Origin: Paenibacillus sp. PK3_47
GTDB taxonomy: Bacteria > Bacillota > Bacilli > Paenibacillales > Paenibacillaceae
NCBI RefSeq assembly: GCF_023520895.1
Contig: NZ_CP026029.1
Location: 682,001-746,000 of the forward strand
Reading direction: 5' to 3'
Length of the DNA: 64,000 nt
This document shows, in pieces, positions 45,352-53,158 of the stretch; within the stretch, counting starts at the first letter, position 1; each line of letters opens with the position of its first letter. Below the pieces are notes generated by a model. The model was not told the origin of the DNA. It made no database searches and worked only from the letters and a program-made list of their open reading frames with translations. The position numbers were made by a program, and so were the translations under genes.

Positions 45352-45440
45352 TTTTGGATATCTCCCGTTGTTTATTTTTCCCGCCACCGGTTAAGTACTA
45401 ATTAGTCAAAACACCAATTCAAACATGGAGGTGCTCTATA

Positions 45441-45632
45441 ATGGCTACTAAAGAATTAGCACTGCACGAAAAGCTGGAAGTCCATGAGCTGCTGACTCTC
45501 AAAACATCCTGTGCCACCAAAGCCGTAACCATGCTGGAACTGGCCAAGGACGACAAGCTCAAAAAGCTGATTGAAGAGGATCTTAAGAACACTGCCAAAG
45601 CCATCGATGAATTATCATCCCTGTTAAAATAA
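45441..45632 (+). CDS. Short CotF-family N-terminal-half protein
   Basis: A 63-residue helical protein. Its LHEKLEVHELLTLKTSCATKA segment aligns with LAWHETLELHELTAYQSNQLM of the 166-residue protein at 46098. It therefore corresponds to the N-terminal half of a full CotF-like coat protein. A ribosome site (GGAGGTG) precedes ATG 45441. The C-terminal-half gene follows after 14 bp, so two separate chains make up what the third gene encodes as one. Confidence 0.75.
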   Translation: MATKELALHEKLEVHELLTLKTSCATKAVTMLELAKDDKLKKLIEEDLKNTAKAIDELSSLLK

Positions 45633-45646
45633 AGGAGGCAACCCTC

Positions 45647-45952
45647 ATGTCAACAACGAAGACAAAAGAGATGCTGGTCAATGCAATTGCCCCGATGGAT
45701 GATCTGGCGATTGCCACAGACATGCTGTTATCCGCCAAGTCTGCTGTCCGGACCTATGCCATAGCTCTGACGGAAACCGCCACACCCAAAGTGCACAAGG
45801 TGCTCAAAGCGCAGCTGGATACCGCAATTGAAACCCACCAGAAAATTGCCGCTTACATGATTGAGAACGAAATGTACCATCCGTATGATCTGAACGAACA
45901 AATCGATCACGATCATAAAAAAGCGGAAACAGCGCTCGAGCTGACCAAATAA
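45647..45952 (+). CDS. CotF-family spore coat protein (C-terminal-half type)
   Basis: A 101-residue protein of the spore coat CotF family. The pattern is MDDLAIATDMLLSAKSAVRTYAIALTETATPKVHKVLKAQLDTAIETHQKIAAYMIENEMYHPYD. AAAGGAGG lies before ATG 45647. It is expected in the spore coat, expressed late in the mother cell, although no mother-cell promoter is obvious. It matches the second half of the 46098 protein (TAVRSYAIGITETATP). A perfect terminator follows. Confidence 0.85.
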   Translation: MSTTKTKEMLVNAIAPMDDLAIATDMLLSAKSAVRTYAIALTETATPKVHKVLKAQLDTAIETHQKIAAYMIENEMYHPYDLNEQIDHDHKKAETALELTK

Positions 45953-45972
45953 ACAAGGTTTCCTCAAACAGC

Positions 45973-46000
45973 AAACAGCCCGGACCTGTCCGGGCTGTTT
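45973..46000 (+). terminator. Terminator of the two short CotF-type genes
   Basis: AAACAGCCCGGAC and GTCCGGGCTGTTT pair perfectly over 13 bp around CT, followed by GCTTG rather than a long T run. Confidence 0.75.
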
Positions 46001-46097
46001 GCTTGTGTCCGCGACTGATTAAAATTCCATAACAGAAAGCTGCACTCCCCGCAGGTACCCTGAATAGGCTAACGCATACCGTTTAGGAGGGGTTACA

Positions 46098-46598
46098 TTG
46101 TATACTTACGAATCGCAAAGACAGCAGCCGCATCTGGCCTGGCATGAGACACTGGAGCTGCACGAGCTGACGGCTTACCAAAGCAACCAGCTGATGATGT
46201 TCAAAATGGTGATCGGGGATATCAAAGATCCTCAGCTGCATGCCTTGTACCTCGAGGCCATTCAAAGCGTGGAACAAAATCTGAGGGAACTGCTCCAGTA
46301 CTACCCGCTTGCTCCGCAAGGCCAGAGAAAAAGCGACAAGGACATGGATCTGACTGCTTTCTATGCCGGCCAGCTGCTCGGCTTCGCCAAGACGGCTGTC
46401 CGCAGCTATGCCATCGGCATTACCGAGACCGCAACTCCCCGGCTCAGGGAAACGCTGCAGAAGCAGTTAAATGCGGCCATTGCGCTGCATGGTAAAGTAT
46501 TCTACTTTATGCTGGAGCGCGGACTTTATCCTTCTTATGACCTTCCCAAGCTGCTCGCAGGCGATGTCGCCACAGCGAACAAAGCTTTGTCCCTGTAA
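46098..46598 (+). CDS. Full-length CotF-family spore coat protein
   Basis: A 166-residue helical protein whose N-terminal half matches the 45441 gene and C-terminal half the 45647 gene (AKTAVRSYAIGITETATPRLRETLQKQLNAAIALHGKVFYFML). The start is TTG 46098 with AGGAGGGG seven bases upstream. It is probably a coat protein like its neighbours. The repeat in tandem suggests duplication followed by splitting or fusion. It is convergent with the CE7 deacetylase gene. Confidence 0.8.
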   Translation: MYTYESQRQQPHLAWHETLELHELTAYQSNQLMMFKMVIGDIKDPQLHALYLEAIQSVEQNLRELLQYYPLAPQGQRKSDKDMDLTAFYAGQLLGFAKTAVRSYAIGITETATPRLRETLQKQLNAAIALHGKVFYFMLERGLYPSYDLPKLLAGDVATANKALSL

Positions 46599-46663
46599 CC
46601 AACGTCAACAACGGCGAAGCTGCCTGTATAGCAGACTATAAAATAACAGGCAGCAGCCGGCCG

Positions 46664-47629
46664 TCAGACGAACCAGTCCGGGAACCATTGCTTCAGCATT
46701 CTGAGCTTGGCTTCTGTCTGGAACACTCCTCCGCCTTCATGGCCGTTGAACGGATAGATGTTGATCTCCTTCTCCCCGGCAATCCGGTTATACGTGGCAA
46801 AATACATCTCCGGCGGACAAGTTTCATCCTTCAGCCCGACAGAAGCAAGTACTTTGCAGGTAATCCGTTCAGCCATGTTCATCGTGTCAAAATAGCTCAG
46901 CTCATTCAGGACGTGATCCAGCTCCTGCGGATTCCGGCGCAGATAATCCGCTACGGCGGCGAAGGCGCCATGCTGGCCGTCGATCCTTCTGACCAGATTG
47001 CTGTTGCTGGGCACATCCGCGAGCGCGGCAGCCGGCCTGTCATCCAGTGCAGCCATCGCCATGGTCAGCGCCCCGCCCTGGCTGGCTCCTTCCAGCACAA
47101 TCCGCTGAGCGTCCACCTCTGCCTGCGCACAGGCAAAATCAATCGCCTTCATGCAGTCCATATACTGATAACGGTAGTAGTACTCATATTTATTATGGAC
47201 GCCTTTACTGGCTACGTTCATGGAGTACCCATCAGATGAGGGAGCCCGGCTTCCGGTCCGCCCGCCCTGTTCCCTGCAGTCAATGGAGACAACGGCGAAT
47301 CCCATCATCAGCCAGTACATAAATTCCGACGGCTCTCCCCGGCTTCCGGTAAACCCGTGATAATGAATCAGACAGGGGTACTTTTCTTTCTTTAAAAAGT
47401 CAGGAACCATATACCATCCGTGCACCGGCGTGGTATCCATCCCGTCAAACCGGATATCATATACGCTTACCTGTGCGATGGGATAATCCGCTTTTTGCCT
47501 GACGGCATTCAAGGGGACCGCTTTGGCCTCATCCATCGTTTCTGCCCAAAACCGGTCAAAATCCTCCTGCCGGGTGAGTTCCGGCCTGTAGCTGAACAGC
47601 TCCTTCGTAACATCCTCCAGATAGCCCAT
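46664..47629 (-). CDS. CE7 acetylxylan esterase / cephalosporin-C deacetylase
   Basis: An alpha/beta hydrolase of about 321 residues in carbohydrate esterase family 7 (Axe2/Cah type). The nucleophile Ser is in LEGASQGGALTMA, the oxyanion region in YHGFTGSRGEP and the catalytic His in the C-terminal FNGHEGGG. DCREQGGRTGSRAP is the CE7 signature. ATG 47629 follows AGGAG; a start at 47659 is less likely. No signal peptide, so it deacetylates imported xylo-oligosaccharides or small acetylated compounds. It fits the xylan theme of the aguA operon. Confidence 0.88.
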   Translation of the reverse strand: MGYLEDVTKELFSYRPELTRQEDFDRFWAETMDEAKAVPLNAVRQKADYPIAQVSVYDIRFDGMDTTPVHGWYMVPDFLKKEKYPCLIHYHGFTGSRGEPSEFMYWLMMGFAVVSIDCREQGGRTGSRAPSSDGYSMNVASKGVHNKYEYYYRYQYMDCMKAIDFACAQAEVDAQRIVLEGASQGGALTMAMAALDDRPAAALADVPSNSNLVRRIDGQHGAFAAVADYLRRNPQELDHVLNELSYFDTMNMAERITCKVLASVGLKDETCPPEMYFATYNRIAGEKEINIYPFNGHEGGGVFQTEAKLRMLKQWFPDWFV

Positions 47630-47677
47630 ACCTTCGACTCCTGTCCATGATTTATGCACCTATGTAAGTATAAATTG

Positions 47678-48757
47678 CTAATCGGCAATTCCAAAAGCAT
47701 CAAGCAGCTGGCGCTTGTCCAGCGGAGGCAGGCCGAGCGGCTCCCGTAATTTTTGCAGCTTCTCCTGCAGATCCTCTTCGTTCGCATAGACATATGGACT
47801 TTTCCACTGGGATTCCAGCGTAATCAGCTCACTGGCTGCAGGCTTCATGGAAGGATAGTTCATAATCCAGCTCATCAGCTGGTCCTTGCCGATATCCGTC
47901 CGGATATTGTCGCCCAGGATATCGATGATCTCGCCCCACTTCGCAATTCCGCTTACGGAATCCAGCTTGCCCAGAATCAGATTGAGTACCTCCTGCTGCC
48001 TTTCGTTGCGCGAAAAATCGGATGACTCTGCCGTTCCGCGGTTGGACTTGCGGTAGCGGACAAAATCGAGCACTTCCTTGCCGCTTAAATGCTGCATCCC
48101 TTTCTTCAGATTAATGTTGGTGCCGTCTGCATTATCCACATACCGCATATCCATCGGCACATCGATATCCAGTCCGCCAAGCTCATCCACGATGCCGCTG
48201 AATGCGGCAAAATTAATCAGAATCATATGATCAATATCCATCTGCAGTATATTGCCGTAGAGCTCTCTCATTTTGCTTAATTCTTCGCCCTTATGGTGTG
48301 AGGAATAATAGGCGTAGTAATAGTTGGCTTTATGCGCACCGAGCTCGCTGCTCGTAATCTTCATATCACGGGGGATAGACAAAATCGACAGCTTCTTGCT
48401 CACAGGCTCATAGACAACGGGCATCAGCACATCCGTATTCAGCGTCCCGCCGCTGCCGCTTCTATCGTCAACGCCTGCCAGCAGAAACGTAAGCGGTTTG
48501 CTGACATTCTCTTCCTCCACAATCTCCGCCTCGGGCGAGGCGCCAGGTGCGCTCGGTGCAGGACTGGCAGTTGCTGCAGGAGCCGTTCCCGATGCCGAAA
48601 TCCGGTCAAGCGCCCGGTCGGCTTTGTAATACAGTGTTCCGGCATAGACAGCTCCAGCGGTCAGACATGTGCCAAGCACAACCGCTACGCTAAGCTTCAT
48701 GTTGCGGCTGCGTGCTTTTTTGCGCTGCGCCTTCCTTCTCGTGCTTCTTTCTTGCAT
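47678..48757 (-). CDS. LytR-CpsA-Psr (LCP) family cell-wall ligase
   Basis: A 359-residue membrane-anchored protein. A basic N-terminus, one membrane helix (LSVAVVLGTCLTAGAVYAG) and an Ala/Pro/Ser-rich spacer are followed by the LCP domain: LTFLLAGVDDR, LNTDVLMPVVYEP, LSIPRDMKI with the conserved Arg, and a LGGLDIDVPMDMRYVD core. LCP enzymes attach wall teichoic acid or other polymers to peptidoglycan. ATG 48757 has AGGAGG six bases upstream. It is a single gene. Confidence 0.9.
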   Translation of the reverse strand: MQERSTRRKAQRKKARSRNMKLSVAVVLGTCLTAGAVYAGTLYYKADRALDRISASGTAPAATASPAPSAPGASPEAEIVEEENVSKPLTFLLAGVDDRSGSGGTLNTDVLMPVVYEPVSKKLSILSIPRDMKITSSELGAHKANYYYAYYSSHHKGEELSKMRELYGNILQMDIDHMILINFAAFSGIVDELGGLDIDVPMDMRYVDNADGTNINLKKGMQHLSGKEVLDFVRYRKSNRGTAESSDFSRNERQQEVLNLILGKLDSVSGIAKWGEIIDILGDNIRTDIGKDQLMSWIMNYPSMKPAASELITLESQWKSPYVYANEEDLQEKLQKLREPLGLPPLDKRQLLDAFGIAD

Positions 48758-48943
48758 TCCCTTCCTCCTGCTTCCATCTGGTAAATGGCATAAGTTGTAA
48801 ACGATTATACCACAGGCTGATATGGAGGCTCAAAGGTAAAAGAATTGAACAGGTTGAAATATCTGCATGAAAACCATCATCACATGCACTCTTTTTCAAA
48901 AGGTGTATAATAGTAAGAACTTATCGGAAAAGGATGTCCTGAC

Positions 48944-49912
48944 ATGCTTCTTGCTCTAAACCGTAAGCTTAACCGGATGATGCCGCTGATTACACCGCTG
49001 AGTGTCCTGACCGGGGTGCTCTGCGGCAGTGCGCTTACTCCCTACACTTTTCTGTCTCCATGGCTGTTTGCTTTTATGACGTTTGCCGGAAGCATCAGCC
49101 TTGGCATTAAAGATTTTGTGAATGTGCTCAAAAAACCGCTGCCGCTGTTCGCCTGTCTTTTTATCCTCCATATTGCCATGCCGCTCGTTGCCTTCGGGCT
49201 CGGGAATCTGCTCTATCATGCGGATGAATTTACAATCACCGGCCTTGTGCTTGCCGCAGTCATCCCGACGGGGATCAGCAGCTTTATCTGGGTGAGCATC
49301 TATAAAGGGAACACAGCGCTCACTCTCTCCATCATTCTGATCGATACGCTGCTGGCCCCTTTTGTTGTACCCGGCGTTCTCTCCGTGCTGATCGGAACCC
49401 ATGTGGAACTCGACATATGGGCGATGATGAGCAGCCTCTTCTGGATGATCGTGGTACCTTCGCTGCTTGGCATGGTGCTTAACGAATGGAGCAAAGGTGC
49501 CGTCGCGCCCGTATGGAGCCCGCGCCTGAATCCATTTTCCAAGCTGTTCATGGCGGTAGTCATTATGATCAACGGGTCTGTTATATCCCCGTATCTGACG
49601 GATATCAATCTGCACCTGGCCGGCCTCGCTGCCGTTATCGTGCTCATGGCTTCCACCGGCTACGCCCTCTGCTTCCTCACTGCCAGAGTCCTGCGCTGGA
49701 ATGAGGCGGATGAGGTTGCCCTGGTCTTCAACGGGGGGATGCGCAATATCAGCGCCGGCGCGGTTCTTGCTGTATCCTATTTCCCGCCTCCGGTAGCTGT
49801 GCCTGTGGTGCTCGGCATGGTGTTCCAGCAGCTGCTGGCATCGCTCGCCGGCTTCCTGATCGGACACCGTTCCAAAGTCAGACAGACGGCAGATCAGACC
49901 ACGGCTGCTTAA
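48944..49912 (+). CDS. BASS-family (bile acid:sodium symporter-like) transporter
   Basis: A 322-residue membrane protein with about ten helices. The family pattern is MFAGSISLGIKDFVNVLKKP-like text after helix 2, an ACLFILHIAMPLVAFGLG helix, and AAVIPTGISSFIWVSIYKGNTALTL with the crossover motif, similar to YocS/PanS-type proteins. Substrates in this family include organic anions such as ketopantoate, and the one here cannot be told. AAAAGGATG precedes the ATG. A strong terminator follows. Confidence 0.82.
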   Translation: MLLALNRKLNRMMPLITPLSVLTGVLCGSALTPYTFLSPWLFAFMTFAGSISLGIKDFVNVLKKPLPLFACLFILHIAMPLVAFGLGNLLYHADEFTITGLVLAAVIPTGISSFIWVSIYKGNTALTLSIILIDTLLAPFVVPGVLSVLIGTHVELDIWAMMSSLFWMIVVPSLLGMVLNEWSKGAVAPVWSPRLNPFSKLFMAVVIMINGSVISPYLTDINLHLAGLAAVIVLMASTGYALCFLTARVLRWNEADEVALVFNGGMRNISAGAVLAVSYFPPPVAVPVVLGMVFQQLLASLAGFLIGHRSKVRQTADQTTAA

Positions 49913-49925
49913 GCCGTCACAGCAA

Positions 49926-49973
49926 AAACGCCTCTTCGGTACTTGTCAGCTGACAAGCACTGAAGAGGCGTTT
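49926..49973 (+). terminator. Terminator after the BASS transporter gene
   Basis: AAACGCCTCTTC pairs with GAAGAGGCGTTT, extended by an inner stem CTTGTCAG-CTGACAAG, then ATTTAT. It begins 14 bp past the stop. Confidence 0.85.
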
Positions 49974-50009
49974 ATTTATACTCTGGCTGTAATGGCAACT
50001 TTATGTGCT

Positions 50010-50180
50010 TTAGAGCGGCTCCCTCGGCTCAACCTCCGGTGGGATCTGCGGCGGGATCTCCGGCTGCTCCCGTGGCGTAACTTCCGGCGGAAGATCCAGC
50101 GGCTGCGGGTCCGGCATCCGGTCCGGATTCACTTCAGGCACAACCTTCGGGGGAATCTCGGGCGGCAAGTCCTTATTCAT
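50010..50180 (-). CDS. Small proline-glutamate-rich protein, unknown
   Basis: A 56-residue frame with a strong ribosome site (AAGGAGGTG, nine bases before ATG 50180). The product is dominated by Pro-Pro-Glu-Ile/Val repeats (DLPPEIPPKVVPEV, LPPEVTPREQPEIPPQIPPEV). It has no membrane helix and no recognised family, but resembles short proline-rich spacers of surface or spore proteins. The neighbours give no hint. I accept it because of the ribosome site and biased but consistent codon use; it could still be non-functional. Confidence 0.55.
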   Translation of the reverse strand: MNKDLPPEIPPKVVPEVNPDRMPDPQPLDLPPEVTPREQPEIPPQIPPEVEPREPL

Positions 50181-50339
50181 GGCTTCGCACCTCCTTCGTT
50201 CCTGATACTCCTTAGTACCCGTTATGGCGGGTCTTAAACCTGCGGATTGCAGCCTGCAGGAGAAGGGCGGCTCTGCAGGTCAATAATCGGAATATGCTAA
50301 TAGCATCGTCTCCCGGTCCCCAAGCAACCTGGCAACTGC

Positions 50340-50535
50340 CTGGGCTGTAACGGACACAGAATCCGTTATTCCCAAGCAAAACCATGATTAGCACGTCCTA
50401 ACGGACAGAGAATCCCTCATTTCAAGTCCTAGATCCCAAAAATGCCTGATTGAGCGGCAATAAGGGAACTACGGTCCGTTAGCTCAGTGAAAGTTGATTA
50501 TTCGAGGCAATAACGGATCTACGGTCCGTTAAGCT
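50340..50535. repeat. Four-hairpin array, AACGGA/TCCGTT type
   Basis: Inverted repeats TAACGGA-7-TCCGTTA occur at 50348, 50399 (one arm decayed), 50461 and 50511, steps of 51, 62 and 50 bp. The first two stand in the opposite orientation to the last two by loop sequence (CAGAGAA versus CTACGG). The stems are unrelated to those at 6868-7055, yet the spacing is nearly the same. No gene lies in 50181-50568. Confidence 0.8.
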
Positions 50536-50568
50536 GGAAAAGTCTTATTGAAGGGGCAAATAACCACT

Positions 50569-51669
50569 CTATCTCAAAAACATTATCAGCGTCTGGAGAT
50601 GATTCTCGCGGATGCCTTCAACAACCAGCTCTGCAATTCTCAGGCCGCCGCGCTCCTGAAAATGGGTGTTGTCCTGGACGCCGCCCGAGAGGTTCATCCA
50701 TTCGCCCGGCGCTCCCCAGAGGAAAACCGACTTTGTGCCCTCAGGACCGAGTTCCTCGAACAGACGCCTGCTCTTCTCAGCCAGGTCGATCAGCGTTACG
50801 CCTTCTTCTTCGGCAAGTTTCCTCACCGCCTCCAGATACGCGCCATGCGTATCCTTCAGTTTTCCTGCTGCATCAAAGTAACGCCGGTGCACTGAGGTGA
50901 TAAGTACAGGCGTAGCATTTCTGGAACGTGCCGCTTCGATATATTTCAGCAGATACTCCGGATACGTCGTTGACGGGTCAGTGTGACGCGCTTCATCCGT
51001 CTTCTGGTCATTATGCCCGAACTGGATGAATAAATAATCGCCCTCCTTAAGCTCTTCCATAATCGCGTCAAGGCGGCCTTCCGCAATGAAGCTCTTGGAG
51101 CTGCGTCCGCCCTGCGCATGGTTGGCTACAGCTACATCATGCTTGAAGAAGCTGGGCAGCATCTGTCCCCAGCCGCAGAACGGAAACCCGTCCTCGCTCG
51201 AATCGGTCACCGTTGAATCGCCGGCGAGGAACAGTGTAATCTGCTCTGCCGATGACATAATCTCCAGGGCGTTGATGCGCGGGGCAAGCCCCTTGAAGCT
51301 GAGCTTCAGCTGTCCGCCCCGCACATTTACCGCGAACATCTCCCGGGCGTACTGTCCTGCCAGCGTTCTGACCTCCTGCAGGACCAGCCGCTCTCCGTTC
51401 GTGCTTAGCGTGATGCTTGCCGGTGCACAAGCATCCCCGGCAATGATTCTTACAATATAATTGCCGTCCTCCACATCAGCCAGGAAAGTGGCGCCAAACG
51501 GAATGCAGAAATCTCCGGTCAGCGCTTCCTCCACTCTTCTTCTTTCGGAGACACGGGAGCAGTCAGCAAATCCATACCCTTTGTCCGGGTTATACACATC
51601 ATCCGCGGTCACCTTTGTGTATCCTGGTGCCGGTGTTCCGTCTGGACCAAAATCATAGAAATAGTTCAT
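50569..51669 (-). CDS. SGNH/GDSL rhamnogalacturonan acetylesterase-like enzyme
   Basis: A 366-residue enzyme. The N-terminal beta domain (1-140; YFYDFGPDGTPAPGYTKV) precedes the SGNH hydrolase core. Block I is ITLFLAGDSTVTD with the nucleophile Ser, then the Gly/Asn blocks NHAQGGRSSKSF and FIQFGHNDQK, and the catalytic Asp-His near DNTHFQERGG. The domain order matches B. subtilis YesT/RhgT, which deacetylate rhamnogalacturonan. ATG 51669 has GGAGGG seven bases upstream. No signal peptide is seen. It is separated from the GH105 gene by 409 bp of repeats. Confidence 0.87.
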   Translation of the reverse strand: MNYFYDFGPDGTPAPGYTKVTADDVYNPDKGYGFADCSRVSERRRVEEALTGDFCIPFGATFLADVEDGNYIVRIIAGDACAPASITLSTNGERLVLQEVRTLAGQYAREMFAVNVRGGQLKLSFKGLAPRINALEIMSSAEQITLFLAGDSTVTDSSEDGFPFCGWGQMLPSFFKHDVAVANHAQGGRSSKSFIAEGRLDAIMEELKEGDYLFIQFGHNDQKTDEARHTDPSTTYPEYLLKYIEAARSRNATPVLITSVHRRYFDAAGKLKDTHGAYLEAVRKLAEEEGVTLIDLAEKSRRLFEELGPEGTKSVFLWGAPGEWMNLSGGVQDNTHFQERGGLRIAELVVEGIRENHLQTLIMFLR

Positions 51670-51719
51670 TTTCGTTCCCTCCGTAATTATAGATGGGCTC
51701 TCTAGGCACATATGCACCT

Positions 51720-52075
51720 GCGGGGAATGTTTGGACCTCCGGCTGCTGATTGAACAAGTGATATTTATATTTTGGGATTGGGGTGACTCCAGAGAATGTT
51801 TGGACTTCCGGCCGCTGTTGTCCCCAGGTTTCTTGATTTGCACCGATTCTCGTGGTTGAAACCCGGTGACTGCCTATGCTTCCGAAGCGAGCTTTCCTGC
51901 GGAAAGCTTTCAGGCGGACGCTATCGCTCCTACAGTTCCAAACTTCTCCTCCGCCACTTTCCCCTAATAACATATTTTAAGTTCAATCTATATAGCGGTA
52001 AAATCCGGAAACAAAGGCGGACGCTATTGCTCCTACAGTTCCAAACTTCTCCTCCGTTGCTTTCGCCTCCGTGTT
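51720..52075. repeat. Degenerate intergenic repeats
   Basis: Two pairs of repeats fill the gap between GH105 and the esterase. GAATGTTTGGACYTCCGGC occurs at 51725 and 51794. A block of about 50 bp starting GGCGGACGCTATYGCTCC and ending CTTCTCCTCCG occurs at 51913 and 52016, 103 bp apart. No hairpin-plus-T-run terminator or open frame with a ribosome site is seen in the gap. Confidence 0.7.
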
Positions 52076-52078
52076 GAT

Positions 52079-53158
52079 CTAAATATTACTCACAAGCTTT
52101 TTGTTCTGCAGCAGCGCCACCAGGAACGCCAGGGTCAGTCCCTGTCCCCAGCCCTGGACACGCTTGCGCGAAATGACTTTGTAATCATCGGTTGTGTACA
52201 TTACCGCGGTTCCGGCCGATACGTTGCGGACGGAGCCGTCTTCATCGATGTTCGCAAGAATGCCCTCGTAGGCTTTGGCAATGCAATTTTGATGCAGCGG
52301 ATGACCGTTCACAACGACTGCAGCAGCAATACCGGCAGAAGCCGAGGTTTCAAAATAGGAGGTTTCATCATCCAGTACAGTACGCCACAAGCCTTCCGGC
52401 GATTGCAGCCTTACCAGCGCGCTTAGCTGGTCGCCAAGCGCTCCGCCGATCTGCATCCACATCGGCATGAACGGATTCAGCATTTTGTAGGCCTGCGACA
52501 TCGTATAGGCGGCCCAGGCGTTGGCTCTGCCCCAGTACACCCCGGACAGATGGTCTTGTCTGATATTGTCCCAGGCATGGTAGAACAGGTTAGTCTTGTT
52601 GTCCTGCAGGTACTCTTCATGCCAGTAGAACTGATTCAGCGCATCGTCAATATACTCTTTGTTCTCCAGCTTAAAGCCAAGCCGGAGAAGGAAATAAGCC
52701 GCCATGAACAGCGTATCAGCCCAGGCCTGCTCCGGAAAATCATTGTTAGAGGAAACGGTATGCTGGAATACGCCGTTGCCGAACCGGATGGCCTCCTTCC
52801 GCAGGTATTCGGCTTTCATCAGCGCAAGGTCCAGGTATTTCTGGTCGCCTGTCGCTTCATACAATGTCAGCATGGTATGTCCCATTGCACAGGAATTGAC
52901 CATCAGCGGCGGCAGCCCGAGCTCCAGATATTCATCCACCCATTTGACGAGAAAATCAATATACTCCTGATTCCCTGTGGCTTCCCAGGCTTTGCAGATT
53001 CCGTAATAAGCGACCCCGCACGACCAGTTCCAGGTAAAATCAATGTTCATGGTTCTGCGGACAACCCGGTCGATCAGCTCCGTAACTTCCTGTTCATTGA
53101 CTTCAAATTTGCGCATTTCATCCAGCTCCTGTTCTTGATTAATATTTCCGGTACTCAT
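52079..53158 (-). CDS. GH105 unsaturated rhamnogalacturonyl hydrolase
   Basis: A 359-residue (alpha/alpha)6-barrel enzyme. WNWSCGVAYYGICKAWEATG, NSCAMGHTMLTLYEATGDQKYLDLA and the FPEQAWADTLFMAAYFLLRLG segment with the catalytic Asp match YesR/YteR. It removes the unsaturated galacturonic acid left by pectate or rhamnogalacturonan lyases. The ATG at 53158 overlaps the GH28 stop; ATG 53116, with AGGAG upstream, is the other option. It has no signal peptide and acts on imported oligomers. Confidence 0.9.
   Translation of the reverse strand: MSTGNINQEQELDEMRKFEVNEQEVTELIDRVVRRTMNIDFTWNWSCGVAYYGICKAWEATGNQEYIDFLVKWVDEYLELGLPPLMVNSCAMGHTMLTLYEATGDQKYLDLALMKAEYLRKEAIRFGNGVFQHTVSSNNDFPEQAWADTLFMAAYFLLRLGFKLENKEYIDDALNQFYWHEEYLQDNKTNLFYHAWDNIRQDHLSGVYWGRANAWAAYTMSQAYKMLNPFMPMWMQIGGALGDQLSALVRLQSPEGLWRTVLDDETSYFETSASAGIAAAVVVNGHPLHQNCIAKAYEGILANIDEDGSVRNVSAGTAVMYTTDDYKVISRKRVQGWGQGLTLAFLVALLQNKKLVSNI

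Noticed and set aside
46619..46653. GCTGCCTGT/ACAGGCAGC inverted repeat as terminator
   Set aside because: The stem is perfect, but the 17-base loop is long and no T run follows on either strand.
48956..49867. 303-codon minus-strand frame opposite the BASS transporter
   Set aside because: Its His/Gln/Arg-rich sequence is what the complement of a membrane-protein gene gives; the plus-strand protein is a clear family member.
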